Source: Arcobacter acticola (GTDB lineage: Bacteria > Campylobacterota > Campylobacteria > Campylobacterales > Arcobacteraceae). Taken from it: 64,000 nt of DNA. The DNA is taken from NCBI RefSeq assembly GCF_013177675.1, contig NZ_CP042652.1, forward strand, positions 2,294,001 to 2,358,000, given 5' to 3'. Both the position numbers and the translations under genes were made by a program. This document shows, piece after piece, positions 1-7,249 of the stretch (the stretch's first letter is position 1; each line of letters starts with the position of its first letter). The notes beneath the pieces are model-generated. The model searched no databases, was not told the DNA's origin, and worked only from the letters and a program-made list of their open reading frames with translations.

Positions 1-2
1 TC

Positions 3-260
3 GGTTCTCCTTTTCAAGTAAAAGCGTGGAAAGAACTATTAAATATTCCATATGGAAAAACAATATCTTATAAAGAACAAGCTTTAAATATACAACAAGA
101 TAAAGCCCATAGAGCAGTAGCAAATGCGAATGCACAAAATATGATAGCAATATTAGTTCCATGTCATAGAGTAATTGCAAGTAATGGAAAACTTAGTGGT
201 TACAATGGTGGAGTTGAGAAAAAAGAATTTTTATTAAAATTAGAATCAAATAATGATTAA
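3..260 (+). CDS. ogt: Methylated-DNA--protein-cysteine methyltransferase, C-terminal part
   Basis: The window opens inside this gene; 85 codons and the TAA stop are visible. The protein repairs O6-alkylguanine in DNA by moving the alkyl group to its own cysteine. The sequence shows the active-site motif VPCHRV (residues 52-57 of the visible part), preceded by a helix-turn-helix-like stretch containing RAVANANAQN and followed by LSGYNGG, which is the usual family order. The stop overlaps the start of the next gene by 8 bases, so the two are probably co-transcribed. The N-terminus and promoter lie outside the window. The choice between Ogt and the C-terminal domain of an Ada-type protein cannot be made from this fragment. 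Confidence 0.9.
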   Translation, partial: GSPFQVKAWKELLNIPYGKTISYKEQALNIQQDKAHRAVANANAQNMIAILVPCHRVIASNGKLSGYNGGVEKKEFLLKLESNND

Positions 261-1665
261 TAAAATTATTTTTAGACAATATGATATAAGAGGTATTGTT
301 AATAAACAACTAACAAAAGAAAATAGTAAATTAATAGGATATTATCTAGGTCTTACTATAAAAGAAAAATATCCTCAAATCACACCATATATAATAGTTG
401 GTTATGATATAAGAACTCACTCACAAATGCTTTTTGAAGCTTTGATTTCAGGAATAAATCTATCAAATTGTAAAGTTTTAGATATAGGACTTGTAGCAAC
501 TGGAGTAAACTATTTTGCTTCATTTCAAGAGTATGAAATAAATAATAAAACTATAAAACCAACTGCTTCTATTATGATAACAGGAAGTCACAATGCAAAA
601 AAATATAATGGCTTTAAAATAACAATAAACAATGAACCTTTTTTTGGTGATGAATTAATAGATTTATATGAAAAAATATCAAAAGACAGTGAAATAAAAA
701 TAGCTGATAATTTTGATGTGATTAAAATAGATGCAAAATCTTTATATATAGATTATATGTTAAATCAATTTTCACATTTAAAAGACTTCCCTATTCCTTT
801 TATAATTGATTGTGGGAATGGCGTAGCAAATACTGTTTTATGTGAAGTTTTAGATAAATTGAATCTAAATTATAAGGGTTTACACCTAGTTCCTGATGGA
901 GAATTTCCAAATCATCATCCAGATCCAACAAATGAAAAAAATCTTGAAGATTTAAAAGTATTACTAAAAGATGAATATAATCTGGGATTTGCCTATGATG
1001 GAGATGCAGATAGAATTGCAGTTTTAACTCAAAAATATAATATCAAAGGTGATATGTTAGCTTTACTTTTTTCAAAAACTATGAAAAATCCAGTTATTAT
1101 TGGGGAAGTTAGTTACTCGCAAAATATCTTTGATGAAATGAATCAAACAACAAAAACTATTATGGATAAAACAGGTTATTCAAATCTACGATTAAAACTA
1201 AAAGAGTTAAATGCAGACCTAGCAGCAGAAGTATCAGGACATATATTTTTCAATGACAGATATTATGGCTTTGATGATGCGATTTATGCAACATTTAGAG
1301 TATTAGAATTAATACAAAAAGGTATAGATTTAGACAAAGAACTAGATAAACTTCCAAAAGTGTATACAAGTTCTAATATAGAGATATCTGTGTCTGAAAG
1401 TAAAAAATTTTTAATCATTGAAAAAATTGAAAAGAAATTAAAAGAAGTTCAAAGGGGATTTCCAATTATCAAAGATATTTTACAAATAGATGGTCTTAGA
1501 ATAAATTTTGAATACGGCTGGGCTTTAGTTCGTGCTTCAAATACAAATGCTCTTATTATGACAAAATATGAAGCTACAACAGAAGCGACAGCTATTGGTT
1601 ATCAAAAAGCTGTTGAAAATTTAATACAAGAGGTAAGAGATGAACTTAATTGCATTACAAATTAA
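253..1665 (+). CDS. manB: Phosphomannomutase/phosphoglucomutase
   Basis: Alpha-D-phosphohexomutase of 470 residues that interconverts hexose 6-phosphates and 1-phosphates and supplies sugar nucleotides for LOS and glycan synthesis. All four family signatures are visible: the phosphoserine loop TGSHN (Ser112), the metal-binding DGDADR (249-254), the sugar-specificity loop EVSGH (326-330) and the phosphate-binding RASNTN (427-432). Length is normal for the PMM/PGM type (about 450-470). The start overlaps the upstream repair gene by 8 bases and the 3' end overlaps the nitrilase gene by 26 bases, indicating an operon. Substrate preference (mannose or glucose) is not decided by sequence; glucose-1-phosphate made here could feed GalU at 13.1 kb. 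Confidence 0.92.
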   Translation: MINKIIFRQYDIRGIVNKQLTKENSKLIGYYLGLTIKEKYPQITPYIIVGYDIRTHSQMLFEALISGINLSNCKVLDIGLVATGVNYFASFQEYEINNKTIKPTASIMITGSHNAKKYNGFKITINNEPFFGDELIDLYEKISKDSEIKIADNFDVIKIDAKSLYIDYMLNQFSHLKDFPIPFIIDCGNGVANTVLCEVLDKLNLNYKGLHLVPDGEFPNHHPDPTNEKNLEDLKVLLKDEYNLGFAYDGDADRIAVLTQKYNIKGDMLALLFSKTMKNPVIIGEVSYSQNIFDEMNQTTKTIMDKTGYSNLRLKLKELNADLAAEVSGHIFFNDRYYGFDDAIYATFRVLELIQKGIDLDKELDKLPKVYTSSNIEISVSESKKFLIIEKIEKKLKEVQRGFPIIKDILQIDGLRINFEYGWALVRASNTNALIMTKYEATTEATAIGYQKAVENLIQEVRDELNCITN

Positions 1666-2365
1666 AACAAGTCCTAATTTTGAAGAAAATCTAATACACT
1701 TAAAAGAGCTTATTAATTCATGTGAAGAAGATTCACTTATTTTAGCTCCTGAGTTAGCTTTAAGCGGGTTTTCTTATGACAGAATGATTGAAACTTCTAA
1801 CTTTTCATTAAAGGCTGTAGAGGATATAAAAGCCCTTAGTGTTAATAAAATCATCGCTTTAACATTTATAACTCAAAAAAATGATAGTTTTTTTAATACT
1901 TTACATATTTTTCATAATCAAAAAATTGTTCATACACAATCTAAAAGGCAACTTTTCCCACTTGGAAATGAACTTGAACATTTTAATGCAGGTAATGAAA
2001 ATGACATAAAAATCATAGAAATAAATGGAATTAAAATTGCTACATTAATATGCTTTGAACTTAGATTTCCAAGACTTTGGGAAAAGGTAAAAGGAGCTGA
2101 TATTATATTAAATCCTTCCATGTGGGGATTAAAAAGAAAAGATCATTATGAATCTATTTCAAAAGCTTTAGCTTTAGTAAATCAGTGTTTTGTTATTGCT
2201 TGCAATAGTGCTGATGATAATATGGCAAAAGGAAGTGCAATTATTAGTCCATTTGGAAATGTGATAAAAGATGATTTTTCTGAAATAATTAAAACAAAAT
2301 TTGATTTTGATGAGATTAAAAAAACAAGAAAGTATATCGATATTGGATTAAACCAAGAGCTTTGA
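1640..2365 (+). CDS. Carbon-nitrogen hydrolase (nitrilase superfamily)
   Basis: Cytoplasmic amidase-type hydrolase of 241 residues. The nitrilase catalytic triad can be placed at Glu38 (in LAPELALSGFSYD), Lys102 (in QSKRQLFPLG) and Cys138 (in TLICFELRFPRLW). The CFELRFP context resembles the Nit/omega-amidase branch rather than true nitrilases, so a metabolite-repair or deaminated-glutamine amidase role is possible; this is inference from family resemblance only. It overlaps the phosphohexomutase gene by 26 bases, in a different frame, and is the last gene of the leftmost operon. A GAATAAAT/ATTTATTC inverted repeat spans its stop codon and may act as a weak terminator towards the convergent gene. 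Confidence 0.85.
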   Translation: MNLIALQIKTSPNFEENLIHLKELINSCEEDSLILAPELALSGFSYDRMIETSNFSLKAVEDIKALSVNKIIALTFITQKNDSFFNTLHIFHNQKIVHTQSKRQLFPLGNELEHFNAGNENDIKIIEINGIKIATLICFELRFPRLWEKVKGADIILNPSMWGLKRKDHYESISKALALVNQCFVIACNSADDNMAKGSAIISPFGNVIKDDFSEIIKTKFDFDEIKKTRKYIDIGLNQEL

Positions 2366-2380
2366 ATAAATCAAATTTAT

Positions 2381-2587
2381 TCAAACTCTTAATGAATCTC
2401 TAATTTCATCTAAAGGAATACCATTTTGTTTAGCTAATAGAGCTAATCTTGTTATTCTTTTTATATGTGAAGGAATGATTTTATATGTTGTAAAAGTACT
2501 TGCTTTTACACCTATTTCTTCTGCAAATCTACCTTGAGAAGAAAATCCAATTTCTTTGATAATTTTTTTAAATTCTTTCTTTTCCAC
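2381..2587 (-). CDS. Small putative helix-turn-helix protein
   Basis: Sixty-eight residues, basic and helical. The segment GRFAEEIGVKASTFTTYK (18-35) has the spacing of a phage-repressor-like helix-turn-helix, with LARLAKQ-like helices after it (RLALLAKQNG). I do not recognise a named family. It begins with ATG close to a purine-rich stretch and stands alone, convergent to the nitrilase gene and divergent from the consensus promoter at 2685-2713. A role as a local DNA-binding regulator is plausible but unproven. Confidence 0.6.
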   Translation of the reverse strand: MEKKEFKKIIKEIGFSSQGRFAEEIGVKASTFTTYKIIPSHIKRITRLALLAKQNGIPLDEIRDSLRV

Positions 2588-2684
2588 TACTTTTTACTTC
2601 TGACAAAAATTTTTGAAATTATAGTTGCACCTACCTAAAAATCACATTAATCAGCCTTTAAATCCAAGTAAATTATAGGCAAAT

Positions 2685-2713
2685 TTGACAACTTTATACT
2701 TTTAAAGTATAAT
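2685..2713 (+). promoter_or_regulatory. Consensus sigma-70 promoter with overlapping 17-bp palindrome
   Basis: TTGACA (2685-2690), 17-base spacer and TATAAT (2708-2713) match consensus perfectly. A perfect palindrome, TATACTTT-T-AAAGTATA (2695-2711), fills most of the spacer and overlaps the -10 box. Reading on, AAGGAGAAAT at 2738-2747 is the same string that forms the ribosome site of the gene starting at 4020. This suggests the promoter belonged to that gene before an insertion sequence arrived. Confidence 0.8.
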
Positions 2714-2737
2714 TCCGACTTAATTTAAGAAAAAACA

Positions 2738-2747
2738 AAGGAGAAAT
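2738..2747 (+). repeat. Target-site duplication, left copy
   Basis: AAGGAGAAAT, identical to 4008-4017. The two copies flank the insertion sequence. Ten bases fits the 8-10 bp duplications known for the ISAs1 family. Confidence 0.75.
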
Positions 2748-2759
2748 TACTCCAATCCA

Positions 2760-3933
2760 CTAAAAACAAATTTTTAATAATAATCCTAAAGTAGTATCTA
2801 AATCCCATCTGTTTTCTAATAACTGATTTTTGATAGATTTAACTTTATTTAGGTGTAGAATATTTATAACAAAGCTTCTTAATATTGTCATAGTCATTGG
2901 ATTTATATTTGCAGTATGTAAATCTTCATAAAGTGATTTATCTTTATAAAAGTGCATTGTCTCCACTTTCCAATGATTGAGTTGAAGATTATGGAAAAAT
3001 TCTGCACTATTTTTAAAGTTTGCAATTGCAAATGATGTTGTTACTATTTCTTTTATCTCACCTGTTTTTTTATTATTTGAGTATATTGTTTTATCAATTT
3101 TAATTATAGTTTTTATATGTGTCATTCCATTATGGTAAAAGCAACTATCATTTGTAAAAGTAGACACTTTTCTTTGAACAAGATATTTACTTTCTTGTTT
3201 TAACGAAGATATATAGATATCTGTAGGTATTTGTGTATCGGATATTTTAATAGCTTTTTGCAAAAGCTTTTTTTGATTTCCTTTTAATTTAGAATAATAC
3301 TTATTATCATTTGTCTTTTCAATTTTATCAAGTGTTTTTTTTACTATTCATAGCATCAAAGGTATATATAAAGCTATCATCTAATTCATCAATAAGTTCT
3401 CTTAATGCGGGTACTTCATTTGATTTTTCTACAATTTTTTTATGAGCTAATATTATTCCACTATTTGCTAATACTGCATTTAGTACTTGTGTTGATTGTT
3501 TTGCATTTACACTACTACCATTCATAACTTTACCATCAACAGCTAATTGTGGTAAATTAGAAGTATCAACCAATTCATTTATCCATATTCTAAAAACTTT
3601 TTCTAACTCTAGATAATTAACTTCAGCTAAAATCTCTGCAATAGCACTTCTTCCTGGTGTTTTTATAAACTCTACACCTAAAAGTTTTTTAATTTTATCA
3701 TCTTGAATATGCTTTGTAATCCATACCCATATCTCTTTATAATTAACTGCTCCCATTAATTGTGCAATAACTGACAAAAACAAAATATGTTCCAATTTAT
3801 GAAGTTTACCTTGACCTTTTCTATGATCTGGTATCTCACCTAATAGTTGCAATAATCTATTTTTAGAAGCTATTTCCTTATAACCTTTTTTAGATCTTTT
3901 CTCTGCTAATTTCTCTCTAAATCTATTTGCCAT
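2760..3933 (-). pseudogene. ISAs1-family transposase, frameshifted
   Basis: The N-terminal part (3933 down to 3328) carries the DDE_Tnp_1-associated start with LGEIPDHRKGQGKLHKLEHI and the first catalytic Asp in LAVDGKVMNGS, then FDAMNSKK with the second Asp. The frame then stops at TGA. The remaining 167 codons (3263 down to 2760), including HWKVETMHFYKDKS with the third acidic residue, continue in the +1 frame. The break lies at a run of eight A on the coding strand (3335-3342 as T on the plus strand); removing one A restores a continuous protein of about 390 residues with FDAMNSKKTLDKIEKTND. A polymerase-slippage site or a sequencing error at the homopolymer are alternatives to true decay. 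Confidence 0.85.
3335..3342 (-). other. Homopolymer of eight A causing the transposase frameshift
   Basis: Plus strand shows eight T. With seven, the two transposase halves would read through. The required shift is +1, so the embedded A-AAA-AAC heptamer, which promotes -1 shifting, would not rescue it. Confidence 0.8.
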
Positions 3934-4007
3934 AATATCTCTTTTTTATGCTTATTATAGCTGATTTTATCTATTTACTTAATTAAGAGTTTTTGGTGGA
4001 TGAGGAT

Positions 4008-4017
4008 AAGGAGAAAT
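4008..4017 (+). repeat. Target-site duplication, right copy, containing a ribosome-binding site
   Basis: AAGGAGAAAT, identical to 2738-2747. AAGGAG (4008-4013) lies six bases before the ATG at 4020 and decides that start over the in-frame TTG at 3993, which would lie inside the insertion sequence. Confidence 0.75.
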
Positions 4018-4019
4018 CA

Positions 4020-4517
4020 ATGAAATTGAAAGTTTTTTTACTTATTCTAATGTTTATATCAAATATTTTTGCAGCAGATTTTGACATTAAAAAATTAACT
4101 CAAGATGAAATTGAAACGCTAAAAGAAATCAAAAGAGAAGGTCAAGAACACGGACTTAGTTACTCTTTAATGGCTATAGCAATAAAAGAATCTAGCCTAG
4201 GTAAATACTTAGTTAATGTTGATACTAAAGATTATGGTTTATACCAAGCACATTTAAAAACAGTTATCGACAGAGAAAATGTAAAAGATAATTCATGGAA
4301 TAGAAACAAATTTGCAATGAAATTAATTTCAGATTTTAAATTTGCAACTAAAAATGCAATAGACGAACTTGTATATTGGCAAAAAATTCATAAAAATGAT
4401 TGGTCAAAAGTTTGGAGTAGTTACAACGGCGGTTGGAAATACAATAGTAAAGCTGCGCGTGATTATTCACAAGAAATAGCTTCAATAATACGAGAATTAA
4501 AAAAAATCGACGTATAA
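4020..4517 (+). CDS. Exported lysozyme-like (SLT-fold) protein, probable lytic transglycosylase
   Basis: 165 residues. A Sec signal peptide covers about residues 1-18 (hydrophobic core KVFLLILMFISNIF, cleavage near FAA-D). The mature part has the lysozyme-like order: Glu57 in IAIKESSLGKYL as likely catalytic acid, then DTKDYGLYQAH, and near the C-terminus WSSYNGGWKYNSKAARDY, resembling the YNxG...Y motif of SLT domains. It probably acts on periplasmic peptidoglycan. The start chosen is ATG 4020, because it follows AAGGAG and begins the signal peptide; upstream codons come from the insertion sequence. The gene appears cut off from its promoter, so expression may be altered. Hairpin AACTAGGA-ATC-TCCTAGTT follows at 4528-4546. 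Confidence 0.75.
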   Translation: MKLKVFLLILMFISNIFAADFDIKKLTQDEIETLKEIKREGQEHGLSYSLMAIAIKESSLGKYLVNVDTKDYGLYQAHLKTVIDRENVKDNSWNRNKFAMKLISDFKFATKNAIDELVYWQKIHKNDWSKVWSSYNGGWKYNSKAARDYSQEIASIIRELKKIDV

Positions 4518-4527
4518 TACTTTTTTT

Positions 4528-4546
4528 AACTAGGAATCTCCTAGTT
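4528..4546 (+). terminator. Hairpin after the lysozyme-like gene
   Basis: AACTAGGA, loop ATC, TCCTAGTT, followed by a pyrimidine-rich ATTCCCTTCTTC. Located 11 bases after the stop. The weak U-run makes terminator function tentative. Confidence 0.45.
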
Positions 4547-4636
4547 ATTCCCTTCTTCTTTATCATCCACTATTAAAAATCTTTTTTATTTTAAACACAA
4601 ACAAAACAATCTTTATTAGCACATACTTAGTTTATT

Positions 4637-4705
4637 GATAATCATTCTTAATATTAATAATACTTTAAGATTACTTACTATACTATTCAATAATGATTAT
4701 CAATA
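4637..4705 (+). promoter_or_regulatory. Fur-box-like sites before the flavodoxin operon
   Basis: GATAATCATTCTTAATATT (4637-4655) and AATAATGATTATCAATA (4689-4705) each resemble the Fur consensus built from GATAAT/ATTATC half-sites. They bracket a likely promoter (TATACT near 4680). The second ends just before the ribosome site of the 19-codon gene at 4719. With fur and feoAB close by, iron control of the downstream genes is likely. Confidence 0.6.
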
Positions 4706-4718
4706 CGAAGGATTTAAA

Positions 4719-4778
4719 ATGATTGATTGTATAAAAAATAAAAATGACTTAGTAAAACCAACTGGTTGTACTTGTTAA
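4719..4778 (+). CDS. 19-residue Cys-containing peptide
   Basis: A very short gene, ATG to TAA, reading MIDCIKNKNDLVKPTGCTC. It has a good ribosome site (AAGGA at 4708-4712, six bases before ATG) and lies directly behind the Fur-like sites, 13 bases before the DUF2325 gene, which has its own AAGGA. Three cysteines, two in a terminal GCTC, suggest metal or redox chemistry, or a regulatory leader peptide whose translation affects the operon. No family recognised. Support is the ribosome site, position and composition only. Confidence 0.5.
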   Translation: MIDCIKNKNDLVKPTGCTC

Positions 4779-4791
4779 TAAAGGATTTGAA

Positions 4792-5133
4792 ATGAGTGTA
4801 TTAATTATTGGAGGAGATCAGATCTCTCAAATATCTTCAATGCTAGAGTCTTTAGGTGCTAAAACAATAAATCATTGGGATGCAAGAAAAAAGTCATCAG
4901 CTCCAAAGAAAAAAGTTCCATTAAATACTGATTGCATAGTAATGTTAACTTCTTTTTTAAATCACAATACTATGCTTAAATATAAAAATGAAGCAAAGAA
5001 GAAAAATATACCATTTATCTGTGCAAAAAGATCAATTTCTTGTGTGTATGAAGAATATGTAAAAATTATGGGTATTAAAGATTGTAAAGAGTGTTATGCA
5101 AATTGTAATTTTGGAGATAAAGATGTTAAATAA
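4792..5133 (+). CDS. DUF2325 family protein
   Basis: 113 residues. It begins with a Rossmann-like SVLIIGGDQISQISSMLES, has a central hydrophobic strand DCIVMLTSFLNHNTM and ends in a Cys-rich tail (CVYEEY, then CKECYANCNFG). This is the pattern of DUF2325 proteins. Function is unknown. In Campylobacter jejuni a DUF2325 gene, a second unknown gene and fldA lie together, as far as I recall, and the same order occurs here. ATG follows AAGGA by seven bases. The 3' end overlaps the next gene by 11 bases. The Fur-like sites upstream imply iron-responsive expression. Confidence 0.75.
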   Translation: MSVLIIGGDQISQISSMLESLGAKTINHWDARKKSSAPKKKVPLNTDCIVMLTSFLNHNTMLKYKNEAKKKNIPFICAKRSISCVYEEYVKIMGIKDCKECYANCNFGDKDVK

Positions 5134-5881
5134 AAATTTAATTGGATTTAGTGATAAAGAAGAATATTTACCAAAAGATTTTGATGAGTTTAATTCAATA
5201 ATTAGATTAAGACAAATGTTTTTAAATCTAAGTAATAATATTTTACATTCATATTGCCATTTTTCTAAATATGAACAAAAGAAATTATCAAGTTTATCTT
5301 TGCAAGATGCTTTTATATATAAAATAAAAAGTATGAGTCCAATTAGTTATATAAAAACACACAAATATAAAAATAGAAGTTTTAAACTTTGCATTAAGTC
5401 TACAAAAATAATTAATAACTATTTAAATGCAAATAATAAAAATTCAATTGTTATTTCAAATAATCATTTACTTCCCCTCGCAAAACTTATATCCCTTTGT
5501 TTTACAAACAATAAGATGCAAGTACTTATTGATAAGCATTTATTATTTCATGAGTTTGTATTAAAAAAGATAAAGAAACTTCATGCAGATAAAACTGTTA
5601 TTGATTTAGGAAATGCTATTTGTATTAAAACAAAAGATTTTGTTGGCTTGAAAATTTACACTTCATGGAAAGATATAATTGTAAATAAACCAAATATTCA
5701 AGACGAATTAGAAAGTGCAATAAAATCAATTAAAAAAGGTGAATATTATCAAATATATTTAGCTTATCCAAAAAACAATGACTTTAAAAAACAAATCCCT
5801 ATTTATGTGGATGAATTAAAAAATAAAGAGTATCAAATAAAAGCAATACCTTACTCTTTAAGATCAATTATAAAAAATTAA
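5123..5881 (+). CDS. Conserved hypothetical protein of the fldA-DUF2325 cluster
   Basis: 252 residues, no family recognised, no signal peptide and no membrane segment. The start at 5123 is preferred to the upstream in-frame TTG at 5096 because GGAG stands at 5113-5116 with suitable spacing. It overlaps the DUF2325 gene by 11 bases and ends 19 bases before flavodoxin, so the three are likely one transcript. The sequence is Lys/Ile/Asn-rich with helical stretches. Conserved adjacency to fldA and DUF2325 points to a role in iron-limited or redox metabolism, but no catalytic motif can be named. Confidence 0.65.
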   Translation: MLNKNLIGFSDKEEYLPKDFDEFNSIIRLRQMFLNLSNNILHSYCHFSKYEQKKLSSLSLQDAFIYKIKSMSPISYIKTHKYKNRSFKLCIKSTKIINNYLNANNKNSIVISNNHLLPLAKLISLCFTNNKMQVLIDKHLLFHEFVLKKIKKLHADKTVIDLGNAICIKTKDFVGLKIYTSWKDIIVNKPNIQDELESAIKSIKKGEYYQIYLAYPKNNDFKKQIPIYVDELKNKEYQIKAIPYSLRSIIKN

Positions 5882-5900
5882 TTAAAAATAAGGAAATAAA

Positions 5901-6398
5901 ATGGCAACAGCAATATTTTTTGCAAGTAGTACAGGGAACAGTGAAGAGATAGCTTCTAAAATAGCTTCTTCATTAAATAATATTGAAGTATTTGATTTAT
6001 CAGGAACAAAAATAGAAAAAATCAATGATTACGATAAAATAATTTTTGGTGGATCAACGTGGGGAGATGGAGAATTAAATGATGATTGGGAAGATGTTTG
6101 GGGTGATTTTTGTAAATTAGATTTTAGCTCTAAAACAATTGCATTATTTGGATTAGGTGATCAAGAAAGTTATAGTGACGAATTCTGTAGTGCTCTAGGA
6201 TTAATCTATGAGCAAGTAAAATCAATGAATGCAAATGTTATTGGTTTTACATCAAGCGAAGGTTATTATCATGATGCTTCAAAAGCACAAATTGATGATA
6301 AGTTTGTTGGATTAGTAATTGATGAAGATAATCAAAGTGATTTAACAGATGAAAGAATTAAAAATTGGGTAAATGAAATAAAAGAAGATATTTTATAA
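5901..6398 (+). CDS. fldA: Flavodoxin
   Basis: Long-chain flavodoxin of 165 residues, an FMN-containing electron carrier that replaces ferredoxin when iron is scarce. The phosphate-binding loop is FFASSTGNSEEIA (6-18), the FMN-flanking loop is GGSTWGDGELNDDW, and FGLGDQESYSDEF is the third flavin-contact loop. In this bacterial group flavodoxin is the usual acceptor of pyruvate and 2-oxoglutarate oxidoreductases. It is the last gene of the putative Fur-controlled operon and is convergent with fur. Start ATG follows AAGGA. Confidence 0.93.
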   Translation: MATAIFFASSTGNSEEIASKIASSLNNIEVFDLSGTKIEKINDYDKIIFGGSTWGDGELNDDWEDVWGDFCKLDFSSKTIALFGLGDQESYSDEFCSALGLIYEQVKSMNANVIGFTSSEGYYHDASKAQIDDKFVGLVIDEDNQSDLTDERIKNWVNEIKEDIL

Positions 6399-6411
6399 AA
6401 ATATTTTATCA

Positions 6412-6437
6412 AAGAGTAGTATAAATATACTACTCTT
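6412..6437. terminator. Hairpin between convergent fldA and fur
   Basis: AAGAGTAGTAT, loop AAAT, ATACTACTCTT: an 11-bp stem that includes the fur stop codon. Its place between convergent genes suggests a shared, bidirectional terminator, although U-runs are short. Confidence 0.6.
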
Positions 6438-6879
6438 GACAAGTTTCACAAGTTCCATATAACTGCATTGAATGACTAGTTATTTTAAACTTATTCTTTT
6501 TAGCTATTTTATCTTGTCTTTTTTCGATCTCATCATCAATAAACTCAATGATTTTACCACAATTTGTACAAATCAAATGATCATGATGTGATTTTGCATT
6601 ACTTTCATATTTTTTACCATCTGTACCAAAAGCAATAGAAGTAATCAAATCAACTTCTTCTAAAAAGCTAAGAGCTCTATAAACAGTAGCTATTCCAATA
6701 TTTGAGTCTGTGTGCTCTTTTTTAATCTCATTATATACTTCTTCAGCAGTTAAATGATCTTGAGCATCTAATAAGACACTTAAAACAATCTCTCTTTGTT
6801 CTGTATATTTAAGTCCTTTTTGTTTTACTATCTTTTTTAATTCATCTATTATTTCTTCATTACTATTTTCATTTAACAT
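6430..6879 (-). CDS. fur: Ferric uptake regulator Fur
   Basis: 149 residues, the usual Fur size. N-terminal winged-helix domain with LTAEEVYNEIKK and the recognition-helix stretch NIGIATVYRALSFLEE (60-75); metal-binding segment HHDH (98-101) with Cys104 and Cys107, and a second Cys pair at 144 and 147. With Fe(II) it would repress iron uptake genes such as feoAB beside it. A Zur or PerR assignment is less likely given flanking iron genes. The promoter region holds a perfect 17-bp palindrome (6902-6918) different from the Fur consensus. Confidence 0.9.
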   Translation of the reverse strand: MLNENSNEEIIDELKKIVKQKGLKYTEQREIVLSVLLDAQDHLTAEEVYNEIKKEHTDSNIGIATVYRALSFLEEVDLITSIAFGTDGKKYESNAKSHHDHLICTNCGKIIEFIDDEIEKRQDKIAKKNKFKITSHSMQLYGTCETCQE

Positions 6880-6901
6880 TAAAGTACACCTTAAAAAATT
6901 T

Positions 6902-6918
6902 TATACTGATTCAGTATA
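6902..6918 (-). promoter_or_regulatory. 17-bp palindrome in the fur promoter
   Basis: TATACTGA-T-TCAGTATA is a perfect inverted repeat. Read on the minus strand it runs into a TATAAAAT -10-like box, 23 bases before the fur start. The same geometry and outer bases (TATACT...AGTATA) occur at 2695-2711. Confidence 0.6.
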
Positions 6919-6985
6919 TCTAAAGTTAACAAAAATTACAAATATATTTTATTGATACACATCAAGTATTAAAAAGTTAAATTAT

Positions 6986-7006
6986 ATTATAATAATCATT
7001 ATTAAT
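6986..7006 (+). promoter_or_regulatory. Fur box before feoA
   Basis: ATTATAATAATCATTATTAAT contains ATAATAATCATTATT, a near-symmetric match to the Fur consensus half-sites, 19 bases before feoA. Repression of feoAB by Fe-Fur is the expected role. Confidence 0.7.
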
Positions 7007-7024
7007 ACTATAAAAGGTAAATGA

Positions 7025-7249
7025 ATGACATTAAATGAATTAAAAATTAAAGAAAGTGCTGAAGTCATATCTATAAATTGTGATAAAGTACTTAAGAATA
7101 GACTCTATTCATTTGGGATTATAAAAGGTGCTATTGTAAAAATAGAAGAATTAACCCTTACAAAAAGTACAATTGAAATAAAAATCAATCAATCTAAAAT
7201 AGCTCTTAGACTAAGTGAAGCTGAAAAAATTGAGGTTAAATATGCATAA
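7025..7249 (+). CDS. feoA: Ferrous iron transport protein A
   Basis: 74 residues, an SH3-like FeoA. It starts MTLNELKIKESAEVISINCD and carries the typical RLYSFGIIKGAIVKIEE turn; family members support FeoB at the inner membrane. The ATG at 7025 is used rather than 7021, whose frame stops after five codons. The 3' end overlaps feoB by 8 bases. A Fur box lies immediately upstream. Confidence 0.88.
   Translation: MTLNELKIKESAEVISINCDKVLKNRLYSFGIIKGAIVKIEELTLTKSTIEIKINQSKIALRLSEAEKIEVKYA

Larger units (their letters stand above)
2748..4007 (-). mobile_element. ISAs1-like insertion sequence, about 1.26 kb
   Basis: A single transposase gene on the minus strand is bounded by an imperfect inverted repeat: ATCCACTAAAAAC at 2755-2767 and its complement, with one mismatch, at 3989-4001. 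Outside these lie identical 10-bp direct repeats (2738-2747 and 4008-4017). Size, single DDE-type transposase and duplication length agree with the ISAs1 family. The exact outer ends are uncertain by a few bases because the two sides differ by one base outside the inverted repeat. The transposase is frameshifted, so the element is probably immobile by itself. It separates a strong promoter from the lysozyme-like gene at 4020. Confidence 0.78.

Noticed and set aside
3328-3345. A-AAA-AAC heptamer as programmed -1 frameshift signal in the transposase
   Set aside because: The second half of the transposase is in the +1 frame, so a -1 shift would not join the two parts.
3993-4019. TTG start nine codons before the lysozyme-like gene
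   Set aside because: It lies in the insertion-sequence end and would place charged residues before the signal peptide; ATG 4020 has AAGGAG.
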